A stretch of DNA of 39,392 nt from Microcaldota archaeon (lineage in GTDB: Archaea; Micrarchaeota; Micrarchaeia; Norongarragalinales; UBA8480), in assembly GCA_013425325.1 (NCBI GenBank), contig JACCLL010000085.1, forward strand, positions 1 through 39,392. Reading direction: 5' to 3'. The notes below the pieces were generated by a model that had not been told where the DNA came from, searched no databases, and saw only the letters and a program-made list of their open reading frames with translations. This document shows, in pieces, positions 7,447 through 14,331 of this stretch (within the stretch, counting starts at the first letter, position 1; every line of letters begins with the position of its first letter). The position numbers and the translations under genes are program-made.

Positions 7447-7647
7447 TCACCATCTCAACAAAAAGAACTCCTTTATTCCCACCAAGTTGATCCACATCAT
7501 GCCAAGCAAGTCGTCCGCGCGGACTGCAAAGACCAACAAGGCGCATAACGCTAATATAGAAAGCGTCAAGTCTACGAACTCGGCGAACACGGCGACGGCA
7601 ATAGCCGCAATCAGGAAAGTGCTCCAGCCAAACACGCCTTCAGCCAT
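7447..7647 (-). CDS. Very small membrane protein (operon gene 5)
   Basis: The 66-residue protein starts at ATG 7647. It has two adjacent hydrophobic helices (about 8-24 and 26-44, 'STFLIAAIAVAVFAEFV' and 'LTLSILALCALLVFAV'). A short amphipathic end 'WINLVGIKEFFLLRW' may lie on the membrane surface. The family is not recognised. It sits 6 bases from the gene before it and 10 from the one after. Its existence is supported by operon spacing and by the unbroken membrane-protein composition rather than by homology. Confidence 0.62.
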   Translation of the reverse strand: MAEGVFGWSTFLIAAIAVAVFAEFVDLTLSILALCALLVFAVRADDLLGMMWINLVGIKEFFLLRW

Positions 7648-7653
7648 TTTGCA

Positions 7654-7917
7654 TCACTTGAGCCACTCGCCGGGCTTCATTACGGTAAACATTCCGTACA
7701 TTACGAGCACGACGAACAACAAGTACTTGAACCAGTCGTAGGGAATCACGAGTAAAAACATTACCAGCGCGGTTACGAGAAGCGCGAGAAGAGGGTGGCG
7801 GATGAAGTTGTTGGTAAGCAGGTTGTACAACGTAAAGAAAATCAGTATGAGCGCGATCAAGCCGAAGGCTTCCCAGAAGTCAGCGTAGAACAACACTGGA
7901 AGCAGCGAGAACGGCAT
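7654..7917 (-). CDS. Small three-helix membrane protein, paralogue of operon gene 2
   Basis: The 87-residue protein starts at ATG 7917. It has hydrophobic helices at about 15-34, 42-60 and 63-78. Residues 42-62 ('PLLALLVTALVMFLLVIPYD' then W) align without gaps to residues 34-54 of the gene at 8365-8628, with about 10 of 21 identical, including the end pattern LVI-x-Y-x-W. The flanking helices also match in kind and length ('FWEAFGLIALILIFFTLYN' against 'LQWVWWIIIFLMAYYYYN'). The two genes are therefore diverged duplicates within one operon and may form a heteromeric pair. No known family is recognised. Confidence 0.72.
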   Translation of the reverse strand: MPFSLLPVLFYADFWEAFGLIALILIFFTLYNLLTNNFIRHPLLALLVTALVMFLLVIPYDWFKYLLFVVLVMYGMFTVMKPGEWLK

Positions 7918-7958
7918 GAATACGTTTTTGGAATTCCGTGGATTTAAAGCCTGCTGCT

Positions 7959-8342
7959 CTAACGCCGTTTCGCCGGCTTTTTCCCGATTTTGCCGGAAGG
8001 AAAGAACTTGACGAACTCTTTTTCAAGCTCTTTCGACACTTTCCGAGTTCCCAGGAAGAATTCGCCTTCCAGGAGAACCGCGAACAACAGCGCGCCAAGC
8101 ATCAGCCCGCCCGCGAACCACGAGAAAACCCGTTCCCCGAGCATCATCCCCGGCTGCAGGTCGGAAACCACCGCGCCGTTGTACTGCGGGTATTCAGTAC
8201 TCAGGTGCTGCCACACGAAAAACGAAATGACTACCGCAGCCAGGATTACGGCGAGCCGCCACTTCGCGTTAAACCAATTTGCGCGCTGCAGGCTCGCGAA
8301 GTGGTACAAGTCGTAGAAACCTATCTTCTGTTTTTCATCCAT
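7959..8342 (-). CDS. Membrane protein with two helices and a basic tail (operon gene 3)
   Basis: The 127-residue protein starts at ATG 8342. A soluble Lys/Tyr/Trp-containing N-terminus (about 1-27, 'FYDLYHFASLQRANWFNAKW') precedes the first transmembrane helix (about 29-45). An extracytoplasmic loop of about 30 residues follows, then a second helix (about 74-93, 'AGGLMLGALLFAVLLEG'). The C-terminus is basic and ends in 'GKKPAKRR', so both ends are probably cytosolic. The family is unknown. It is 22 bases after the previous gene in the operon and 41 before the next, the largest gap in the set. Confidence 0.7.
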   Translation of the reverse strand: MDEKQKIGFYDLYHFASLQRANWFNAKWRLAVILAAVVISFFVWQHLSTEYPQYNGAVVSDLQPGMMLGERVFSWFAGGLMLGALLFAVLLEGEFFLGTRKVSKELEKEFVKFFPSGKIGKKPAKRR

Positions 8343-8364
8343 TCAAAACAACTCCCTCAAAAAC

Positions 8365-8628
8365 TCACTTCGGCCTGGCGCGGAACAGGAAAGGCGCGAA
8401 AACGGCGCCCATGAACAGCAAGCCGGAGAACATTATGATTGAAACAAACCAGCCGAGCAACCCCGCCCACGGGTAGACTATCACGAGGTAGTAAATGAGG
8501 ATTGCGGCGACGACGAGCGTGAGAACAGGAGAAAACGCCAGGTGTTCCTGCGCCCAGTTGTAGTAATAGTAGGCCATGAGGAAGATAATTATCCACCACA
8601 CCCACTGCAGTTCTTCCAAGAAAAGCAT
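8365..8628 (-). CDS. Small three-helix membrane protein rich in Trp/Tyr (operon gene 2)
   Basis: The 87-residue protein starts at ATG 8628, 5 bases after the stop of the first operon gene. The open frame extends upstream, but that part is an out-of-frame shadow of the 163-residue gene, so the internal ATG is the real start. Aromatic-rich helices lie at about 8-24 ('QWVWWIIIFLMAYYYY'), 34-53 and 55-82. Residues 34-54 match residues 42-62 of the 7654-7917 product, marking the two as paralogues. The family is unknown; no transporter or enzyme motif is visible. Confidence 0.7.
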   Translation of the reverse strand: MLFLEELQWVWWIIIFLMAYYYYNWAQEHLAFSPVLTLVVAAILIYYLVIVYPWAGLLGWFVSIIMFSGLLFMGAVFAPFLFRARPK

Positions 8629-8633
8629 TAGTT

Positions 8634-9125
8634 TTACCCCATTCTGCGCCGCATCTGCTGTTCCTGCATCTGGCCGGTCATCTGCTGCGCCCTCATCTGC
8701 TTTGCGCTGTACTGCTGCATGAAATTCATTTCGCTTGCGCCCAATGTCTCGCCCTGCGCAACCTTCTGCTCCAAGCGCATGAACTCGTTCTGCTCCAAGT
8801 GAAACCTTCCGGAACCGATTCCGAACACGCCCAGCAACGGCTCTAGACCGAACATTACGAGCATCTGCAGCTGGTTGCCGAATACCACGAACAGGAAGAA
8901 ACACAGCATGAGAATGGTTACGGAGACGGCGTGCACGAAAATAAAGTACGCGGAAACGATTACGGCCATTCCGAAAATGATTTGGCTGTCGCGGAACATC
9001 AAGTACAACTGAAACAAGAGGTAAGAGAAAACGAGTATGCGCACTACGAACCACAAGTCGGCGGTCACTTGAAGCAACGGCAGTGCGGCTAATTCAATCA
9101 ATCGAATGCACTCTCGCACAAACAA
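8634..9125 (-). CDS. Membrane protein with Gln/Met-rich cytosolic tail (first gene of the membrane operon)
   Basis: The protein is up to 163 residues. Hydrophobic helices lie at about 23-44, 48-66 and 67-84, followed by an amphipathic segment (about 86-103). A tail from 104 onward is strikingly rich in Gln, Met, Arg and Glu and ends 'QQMRRRMG'. The tail looks like a cytosolic coiled or interaction segment. There is no ATG start: TTG at 9125 gives the longest frame. GTG at 9119, two codons later, is about 26 bases from a TATA-like box (CGTTTTTTAA, 9147-9138) and would suit a leaderless mRNA, so 9119 is a serious alternative. The family is unknown. As first gene it defines the operon promoter. 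Confidence 0.72.
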   Translation of the reverse strand: MFVRECIRLIELAALPLLQVTADLWFVVRILVFSYLLFQLYLMFRDSQIIFGMAVIVSAYFIFVHAVSVTILMLCFFLFVVFGNQLQMLVMFGLEPLLGVFGIGSGRFHLEQNEFMRLEQKVAQGETLGASEMNFMQQYSAKQMRAQQMTGQMQEQQMRRRMG

Positions 9126-9221
9126 ACAGTCACGCGGTTAAAAAACGTTTTCAGCGCCTTCCTGCGAAGCAATTAAAAGCCGCGAAAAAGAACTATTTAA
9201 CCGGGGAGGAACGAGAGTAAA
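9126..9221. promoter_or_regulatory. Divergent promoter region between the membrane operon and the glycosyltransferase operon
   Basis: On the minus strand CGTTTTTTAA (9147-9138) serves the membrane operon. On the plus strand AACTATTTAA (9191-9200) is centred about 26 bases before the ATG at 9222, suggesting a leaderless mRNA. GGGGAGGA at 9203-9210 lies between box and start and could act as a Shine-Dalgarno site only if transcription begins earlier. The two operons may be co-regulated from this 96-base gap. Confidence 0.5.
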
Positions 9222-10445
9222 ATGCCGCTGAAAATGCTTGTCCGAAGACCGGAAACCTTCAGGACGGAAGCAGTCGAAACAAACGTCGCCGTGCACGCGC
9301 TGACGGAAGGAAAAACTCTTTGGGGCAGAAAAGAAAAAAGACTGCAGCAGATAGGCGGCGACCTGGCCGACATGGTGAACGCGCCTTCTCCGGCAGTCGA
9401 GCACTGGCTTCACCACGTGTTCAAGAACTCCGGTTACTTCCAAGACCACCAGGCTAAAAACCTGGCCGGGTACTTGGCTTTCGACAGAAACTTGCTTGGT
9501 AGAGTAGCGCAAGACGGAGTAGTACACCAAGCGATTCTCGAGCAAACGCGCGCCATTCCGGCAAGCAGCAAAGTGTGGGGAAAAGAACCGCGCATAAAAG
9601 TGCCCGCGACAACCGAGGCAATAGTCAAGCTAAAGTCACCCCGCGTCGCAGACGCGTTAATAAAAGCGCTGGAAGCAAGGCAAGACGGCAGGGAATTACT
9701 TGAAGAAATACGCCGCGCGCCAGCCGAGCCAGAGCACTTTCCGGTCCCCGAAGAACCCGGGGAAAAAGAAGGCGGAGCCGAAGAAGAACCCGCAGGAAAA
9801 GGCGGCAAGCCTCCCTACGGCGTAGAAGAAGGCGAAGAACCACGCGGCGCAAAGGAAGAGCCAGAAAAACCAGCGGAAAAACAAGTTTCTTTACGCGACC
9901 TCATTTGGAAGCACGCGCTCGCCCACCACATTCAACAAAAAGACTCTTCAACGCTTCCGGCGCTGGGCAAAGTCAACGCCAGTCTCCAAGAAAAAAGGCT
10001 TACCGAACTGCTCTTGCGCTCACAGATGTTCGTAAACGAAATGTTTCCGGCGTTGAGGCCGCACAACGTGGAAAACCTGTTTAACGCGGCAGTGCACGCG
10101 GAAGACCACGGCGCGTTCATGAAAAAACTCGGCCAAATGATTGAAGCCAGCACCGGCGAAGACGGCGAACAATACGTTGAAGACCACCGGTTTGAAGGAA
10201 AGCTGCACGAAGACCACAAAACCATTTCCATACTCAACGCCCACAAGCTCAAAGACGAGACGGGAAGGGAGTTGACGGAAAAACAGAAGAACGCCCACGC
10301 GTTTCAGCTGCTCGCAAAATATTTTTCGCACGCTCTGCCGGAGGAAAGGGCGGCGTTGCACAATTACTTGCTCGGCGAAGCCACGGACCAAAACAAGGCC
10401 GCGGCACAAGTCCTGCGTAAGAAAATAGTTGTTTCAGAGGAATGA
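9222..10445 (+). CDS. Unknown protein with the shared C-terminal domain (copy A)
   Basis: I do not recognise a family for this 407-residue protein. Residues 1-165 form a mixed, mainly helical soluble domain. Residues about 167-220 are a Glu/Pro/Gly/Lys-rich disordered linker including 'GGKPPYGVEEGEEPRG'. Residues about 221-405 form a helical domain that is clearly homologous to the C-terminus of the next gene: 'STLPALGKVN', 'GEDGEQYVEDH', 'GKLHEDHK' and 'ALPEERAA' each have a counterpart at the same spacing. Conserved His, Asp and Glu positions (such as the HH in 'LAHHIQ' and 'H-x-D/R-H') could bind metal, but this is speculation. There is no signal peptide or transmembrane helix. It is first in an operon with copy B and two glycosyltransferases, which suggests a role in assembling or recognising a surface glycan or glycoprotein. 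Confidence 0.75.
   Translation: MPLKMLVRRPETFRTEAVETNVAVHALTEGKTLWGRKEKRLQQIGGDLADMVNAPSPAVEHWLHHVFKNSGYFQDHQAKNLAGYLAFDRNLLGRVAQDGVVHQAILEQTRAIPASSKVWGKEPRIKVPATTEAIVKLKSPRVADALIKALEARQDGRELLEEIRRAPAEPEHFPVPEEPGEKEGGAEEEPAGKGGKPPYGVEEGEEPRGAKEEPEKPAEKQVSLRDLIWKHALAHHIQQKDSSTLPALGKVNASLQEKRLTELLLRSQMFVNEMFPALRPHNVENLFNAAVHAEDHGAFMKKLGQMIEASTGEDGEQYVEDHRFEGKLHEDHKTISILNAHKLKDETGRELTEKQKNAHAFQLLAKYFSHALPEERAALHNYLLGEATDQNKAAAQVLRKKIVVSEE
9946..9976 (+). repeat. 31-base near-identical segment, copy A
   Basis: The segment encodes the STLPALGKVN core of the shared domain. It differs from 12070-12100 at a single base, which is unusually well conserved compared with the rest of the domain. Confidence 0.8.
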
Positions 10446-10469
10446 TTGTCTAGAGGGAGGTAGAAGTGC

Positions 10470-12569
10470 TTGACATGGTATGAAACGGAGAAAGGAATCT
10501 ACAAGAAAATGACTGGCAGCTCTCCGCTGGCTCCGCGCGACATTAAAACCGCGGTCTTGAACATCGGAACTCAAGTGGCGGGCGTTGCGCTCGCGGGAGC
10601 GCTTTCGGGAGGAATCACTCTTCCAGCGGCAATGGTTGCCGCAAACGGCTTGCGCCGCATAGACGAGTCAACCGTTTCAATGCTGCCCGCGCGCCGAACG
10701 CGCGACATGGTCGACCACGCGCTGGTAGGCAATTTGACTCCCCGCGACGTCGTCTTGAGCAAGCAAACCAGGCAAACGCTCGACCGCGTTTTCGGAAGCC
10801 ACGACGTGTTCCACATCTGGCAGACGCACGGCCCGGCCGCGGCGGACTCCCTCGCCGTAAGACGCAAGTACACCCTCAGAAGCCAGCAGGACCCCACTGT
10901 TCCCGCGTCCGAAAGAACAGTCGGCGAACGAGCGTACTCGGAAGCCGTGAGCGCGCTCGGAATAGTGGCTCTGCACGACTGGGCCCGAAACCGCGTTGTT
11001 CCGCACATGGGCGGCCCCGTAGCAGGAGCGTCGCACTACAAAACCATAAAGGCAATGACGCCGCACCAGCGAACTGAGTTCTGGAGAAACCTCGACACTC
11101 ACTTGACTCCTGAAGAAAAAGAGATTTACCACAACCTGTGGATCACTAAAATGCAGTCCGGCGCGCAGTTCAGCGGAAGCATGAGCAAAATGATCGGCGG
11201 CTTCCTCGCAATCGGAGCCGGCTCGTGGCTGGAAGGCAAGTTCGGAGTAAACGCCCACACTCACCAGATTTCAATGCAGCATAACCTGAACCAGCTCTCG
11301 CAGGCGGCGCAGGACTTCAGAAGCGCGGCGGACGCAATGCAAAACCTGCACATCGACCCCACTTCGCACACGCCGGTTTTGACCGGCGCGGAAGTAAAGC
11401 TGCAGGGAATAGTCGGACGAGTCGACCCTGAGTTGGTTGCCCGCATCGACGCAGGCGCAGGACAACTTGCTTCCCACGCCGCGCTTCAAGCGCCGGCGAA
11501 CATGGGTTTGCTCGTGCAGTCGCTGCACATGCAAGGCGTTCCCGTGGACGTCGCGCTCGGCTACGCTCTGAACAAAGCCGGGCCCGAAGCAGTGGCGAAT
11601 TACTTGAGCCAGGCCGCAAACCACTTGGACGGAATTACGGCAACGCTTTCATCCGGCGGAATAATGACTCCCGCGCAGTTCGCTTCGCTTCCAGCAGCAT
11701 TGGTTCCACTTATTGCAAGCTACTCGCGCAAGCAATTCCCGCAGTGGCCCCGCGCGCCCGAGGGAACCGGGCCGTACGGCGCGCCCTACGGAAAAACGCC
11801 TTACGGAGCAGGACCGTACGGCGCCCCCGAAGGAAAAGGGCCTTACGGCGCCGAACCAAAAGGCGGTGCTTACGGCGTTTCCGAAGAAGAACCGACGGCG
11901 CCGAAAGGCGGAAAGAAAGCGAAGCCGAAAGCACCCAAGCCAAAGACAACAAAAGAACCCTTGGAAGCAGAGGAAGGCGAAGAAACCGAGGCAGCCGGCG
12001 GAAGGGAAGTCACTTTACGCAACTTCCTGTGGGAATTGGTGCGCAACCACCACTTGACGGAAGCCGACACTTCAACGCTTCCCGCGCTGGGCAAAGTCAA
12101 TTCCAGCCAGCAGGAACAACGGCTTGCAGAGTTATTGGACGGCTCGCTGCGCTTCCTCTACACAATCCACCCGTCGATGAGACAGCACTCCATTGAAACG
12201 TTCTTCAACAAAGCCGGTTCCGCGGAAGGCCATGAGCAGTTCATCGCAAACATGAAGGCCGCGATAAACACGAGCGTAGGCGAAGACCCGGAGCAATACC
12301 TTGACCAACACCACTTCAAAGGAGAACTGCACGACCGCCACAAAATAGTCTCGATAGTAAACCTGCACCAACTGCGGGACAACAAGGAAACCCTCTTGCC
12401 CCAAGAACAACGCGACGCCTTCTCTTTCCACTACCTGTCAAAGCTGTTGAACAACGCCCTGCCCGAAGAAAGGACGGCGTTCGTCAACTTCATGCTCGAC
12501 CACGCGCAGGACTCGCACGACGAACTCAAGCGCGCTCTGCGCACGAAACTCAAGATAGCCCCGGCGTAA
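10470..12569 (+). CDS. Unknown protein with membrane-like N-terminus, YG-repeat linker and the shared C-terminal domain (copy B)
   Basis: The 699-residue protein starts at TTG 10470, set by GGGAGG at 10455-10460; the nearby GTG and ATG codons hit stops at once. A hydrophobic Gly/Ala-rich stretch at about 29-59 ('LNIGTQVAGVALAGALSGGI') and a shorter one at about 240-255 could insert in or lie on a membrane. Residues about 60-425 are mainly helical. Residues about 428-475 carry repeated PYG units (GPYGAP, TPYGAG, GPYGAP, GPYGAE, GAYGVS), and a Lys/Pro-rich stretch follows to about 505. Residues about 512-699 are homologous to the C-terminus of the preceding gene. No catalytic motif is recognised. 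A 24-base gap separates it from copy A and 10 bases from the GT2 gene, so all are probably one transcript. Confidence 0.75.
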   Translation: MTWYETEKGIYKKMTGSSPLAPRDIKTAVLNIGTQVAGVALAGALSGGITLPAAMVAANGLRRIDESTVSMLPARRTRDMVDHALVGNLTPRDVVLSKQTRQTLDRVFGSHDVFHIWQTHGPAAADSLAVRRKYTLRSQQDPTVPASERTVGERAYSEAVSALGIVALHDWARNRVVPHMGGPVAGASHYKTIKAMTPHQRTEFWRNLDTHLTPEEKEIYHNLWITKMQSGAQFSGSMSKMIGGFLAIGAGSWLEGKFGVNAHTHQISMQHNLNQLSQAAQDFRSAADAMQNLHIDPTSHTPVLTGAEVKLQGIVGRVDPELVARIDAGAGQLASHAALQAPANMGLLVQSLHMQGVPVDVALGYALNKAGPEAVANYLSQAANHLDGITATLSSGGIMTPAQFASLPAALVPLIASYSRKQFPQWPRAPEGTGPYGAPYGKTPYGAGPYGAPEGKGPYGAEPKGGAYGVSEEEPTAPKGGKKAKPKAPKPKTTKEPLEAEEGEETEAAGGREVTLRNFLWELVRNHHLTEADTSTLPALGKVNSSQQEQRLAELLDGSLRFLYTIHPSMRQHSIETFFNKAGSAEGHEQFIANMKAAINTSVGEDPEQYLDQHHFKGELHDRHKIVSIVNLHQLRDNKETLLPQEQRDAFSFHYLSKLLNNALPEERTAFVNFMLDHAQDSHDELKRALRTKLKIAPA
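11761..11880 (+). repeat. Short PYG-coding repeats
   Basis: Five to six imperfect units reading like (C)CSTACGGMGC (Pro/Ala-Tyr-Gly) occur within 120 bases, encoding a Gly/Pro/Tyr-rich linker between the N-terminal region and the shared C-terminal domain. Replication slippage could easily change the unit number. Confidence 0.7.
12070..12100 (+). repeat. 31-base near-identical segment, copy B
   Basis: This is the counterpart of 9946-9976 (one mismatch) inside the shared C-terminal domain of the 699-residue protein. Confidence 0.8.
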
Positions 12570-12579
12570 GATGGTTTGA

Positions 12580-14331
12580 ATGGCTGAAAGGCTCCGCGTG
12601 AGGCCCCGCGGCCGGCTGCGCCTCGGCGGCGCGCCCGAAGCCCAGCGGGAAGAAAAAGAAGAGCGGAAGCCCCCTGTTTTTGCCCCAAAGCCGTCTTTAG
12701 GCAAGCCAAGCGGACTAAGGCTGCCAGTCGAAAGGCCCCGCCTGCGAATCCCGGTTCCAAAACCCGCTGAAGAAAAGCCCGTTGAAAAACCCGCGGCGAA
12801 ACCGATTGAACCGGCGGCCGAAGAAAAACCGCTGGCGCCAACTCCAGCCCCAAAAAAGCCGGTTGCTCTTTTTCCCGAGTCCAATCACGTGGTCGTAATT
12901 CCAACGCGCAACCGCCCGGGAAGACTGGCGACGCTGCTTGAAAGTATTCTTGAGAACACCAAGAAATTCGGTTACGACAAGCGCATCAAAATAGTGGTGG
13001 TCGACGACTCGGACGCGGCGGAGGCGGCGAGAAACCAGGCAAGGGTAAGCACGCTCGAGAAAAAGTCCGGCGGACGGCTCGAGCTCCACTACTACGACAA
13101 GTCGGACCAACAGCGTTTGGTGAAATCGCTGGAAGAACAACTCGCGTTGTCGGGAATAGACCCCAAGGAATTCATTTACGAGGAAGGAAACCGCAAGGGA
13201 TTCGGCGGAGTGCGCAACATGGCGTCGTTGATTGCGCAAAGACATGCCAAGACCGACAGCATCCTCACTTTCCTGGACGACGACACCATGCTGAAGAACC
13301 TAGTGTTCAAAGGCGGGGAACACAAGCTGGCGTACACAAAGAGCTTCTTCCACGAGCTCGACAAAACTTTTGCCGCTCCCGACGTGAACATGATCGGCGG
13401 CGAAGTGACGGGCGACGGAAGCGGCGGAATGTTCTACCGCGTTTCCGACGGCTTGAGTTACTTGGAAAAGTTTTTCCTCAACGCCCGCGAAAAAAGCCCG
13501 CGTTCTTCCTCGGACGACGCCCAGAGGCAAATGATTGGAACCGTCGCGTTGCCCGGGCTTTCAATGAAAGACGGGCTCAAGAAAATGGGCAGCCTCACGG
13601 CACAACTTCCTTCAGGAAGAGACCGCTTCAGGGTAATCACTACCGACGTCCTCTCCAAGCAATACAAGTTCGACAAGAAAACCGTGCACCGGACGGACTT
13701 GGTTCCCGGCGCGAACGTCAGCCTCCGCGCCAGCGTAGTAAACCAGATTCCCTACTTCCAGTACAAGGGCCTGCGCGGGGAAGACGTGATAATGAGCTGC
13801 GCGGTCAACTCACTTCTCGGAGGAGTGTACATAATCAACAACCCCGTCGCGCACTTCAGGGACCAGGCAAACCGCGACGTCGTCCGCGAGTCAATTGCGG
13901 ACATGACGTGCCACCCAGTAATAGAAGCGCTGAGGGAAGCAGCTGGCGGCAAGGGAAGCTTCGTCGAAGCACTAAAAGCGTATTCTACTGACAAGGCAAA
14001 GCCACACGTCGAAGGCATTCTTTACTCCTACCCCGGCAACCGCATAAGCATCTGGCAGAACAGGCTGCCGATGCTCAAGCAAATAATTCACGGGGAGAAA
14101 AGCGCGTGGTGGCTCAAGCCCGAGCACGCGAACTCAATGAAGAAAATCAATTCATTCCTGCAGCACCTGGAAACACGCCTGCCAACAGCAAGAAGGGAAT
14201 TGCATGACAGCATTTCCGCCGACAAAGTCGCGCAGGCGCTGCGCAAGTACGGCAGAATGCTTGAAACCTGGCGCCAGGTAACCGAAGCGGCCCGGTTGGC
14301 AGAATTGAAGGAACGGAGGCGCGCGGCTTGA
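12580..14331 (+). CDS. GT2-type (GT-A fold) glycosyltransferase with disordered N-terminal extension
   Basis: The protein has 583 residues. Residues 1-100 are Pro/Lys/Glu/Arg-rich and probably unstructured. The GT-A domain starts at about 101 with 'NHVVVIPTRNRPGRLATLL', the nucleotide-sugar-binding first strand. It continues with 'KIVVVDDSD', 'GFGGVRNMA' and the metal-binding DxD-type motif 'FLDDDT' (Asp233-235). 'VPGANVSLRASV' and 'LRGEDVIMS' (Glu401, Asp402) provide the acceptor-site/catalytic-base region typical of GT2. The C-terminal 120 residues are helical. No transmembrane segment is seen, so it likely works in the cytosol or peripherally on a lipid-linked or protein acceptor. The donor sugar cannot be told. 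The gene overlaps the next by 4 bases (TTGA), indicating a tight functional pair. Confidence 0.88.
   Translation: MAERLRVRPRGRLRLGGAPEAQREEKEERKPPVFAPKPSLGKPSGLRLPVERPRLRIPVPKPAEEKPVEKPAAKPIEPAAEEKPLAPTPAPKKPVALFPESNHVVVIPTRNRPGRLATLLESILENTKKFGYDKRIKIVVVDDSDAAEAARNQARVSTLEKKSGGRLELHYYDKSDQQRLVKSLEEQLALSGIDPKEFIYEEGNRKGFGGVRNMASLIAQRHAKTDSILTFLDDDTMLKNLVFKGGEHKLAYTKSFFHELDKTFAAPDVNMIGGEVTGDGSGGMFYRVSDGLSYLEKFFLNAREKSPRSSSDDAQRQMIGTVALPGLSMKDGLKKMGSLTAQLPSGRDRFRVITTDVLSKQYKFDKKTVHRTDLVPGANVSLRASVVNQIPYFQYKGLRGEDVIMSCAVNSLLGGVYIINNPVAHFRDQANRDVVRESIADMTCHPVIEALREAAGGKGSFVEALKAYSTDKAKPHVEGILYSYPGNRISIWQNRLPMLKQIIHGEKSAWWLKPEHANSMKKINSFLQHLETRLPTARRELHDSISADKVAQALRKYGRMLETWRQVTEAARLAELKERRRAA

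Noticed and set aside
8629-9054. Upstream extension of the 87-residue membrane protein at 8365-8628
   Set aside because: The added residues are Arg/His-rich and antiparallel in character to a membrane protein. They are a shadow of the 163-residue gene, and an internal ATG fits the operon spacing.
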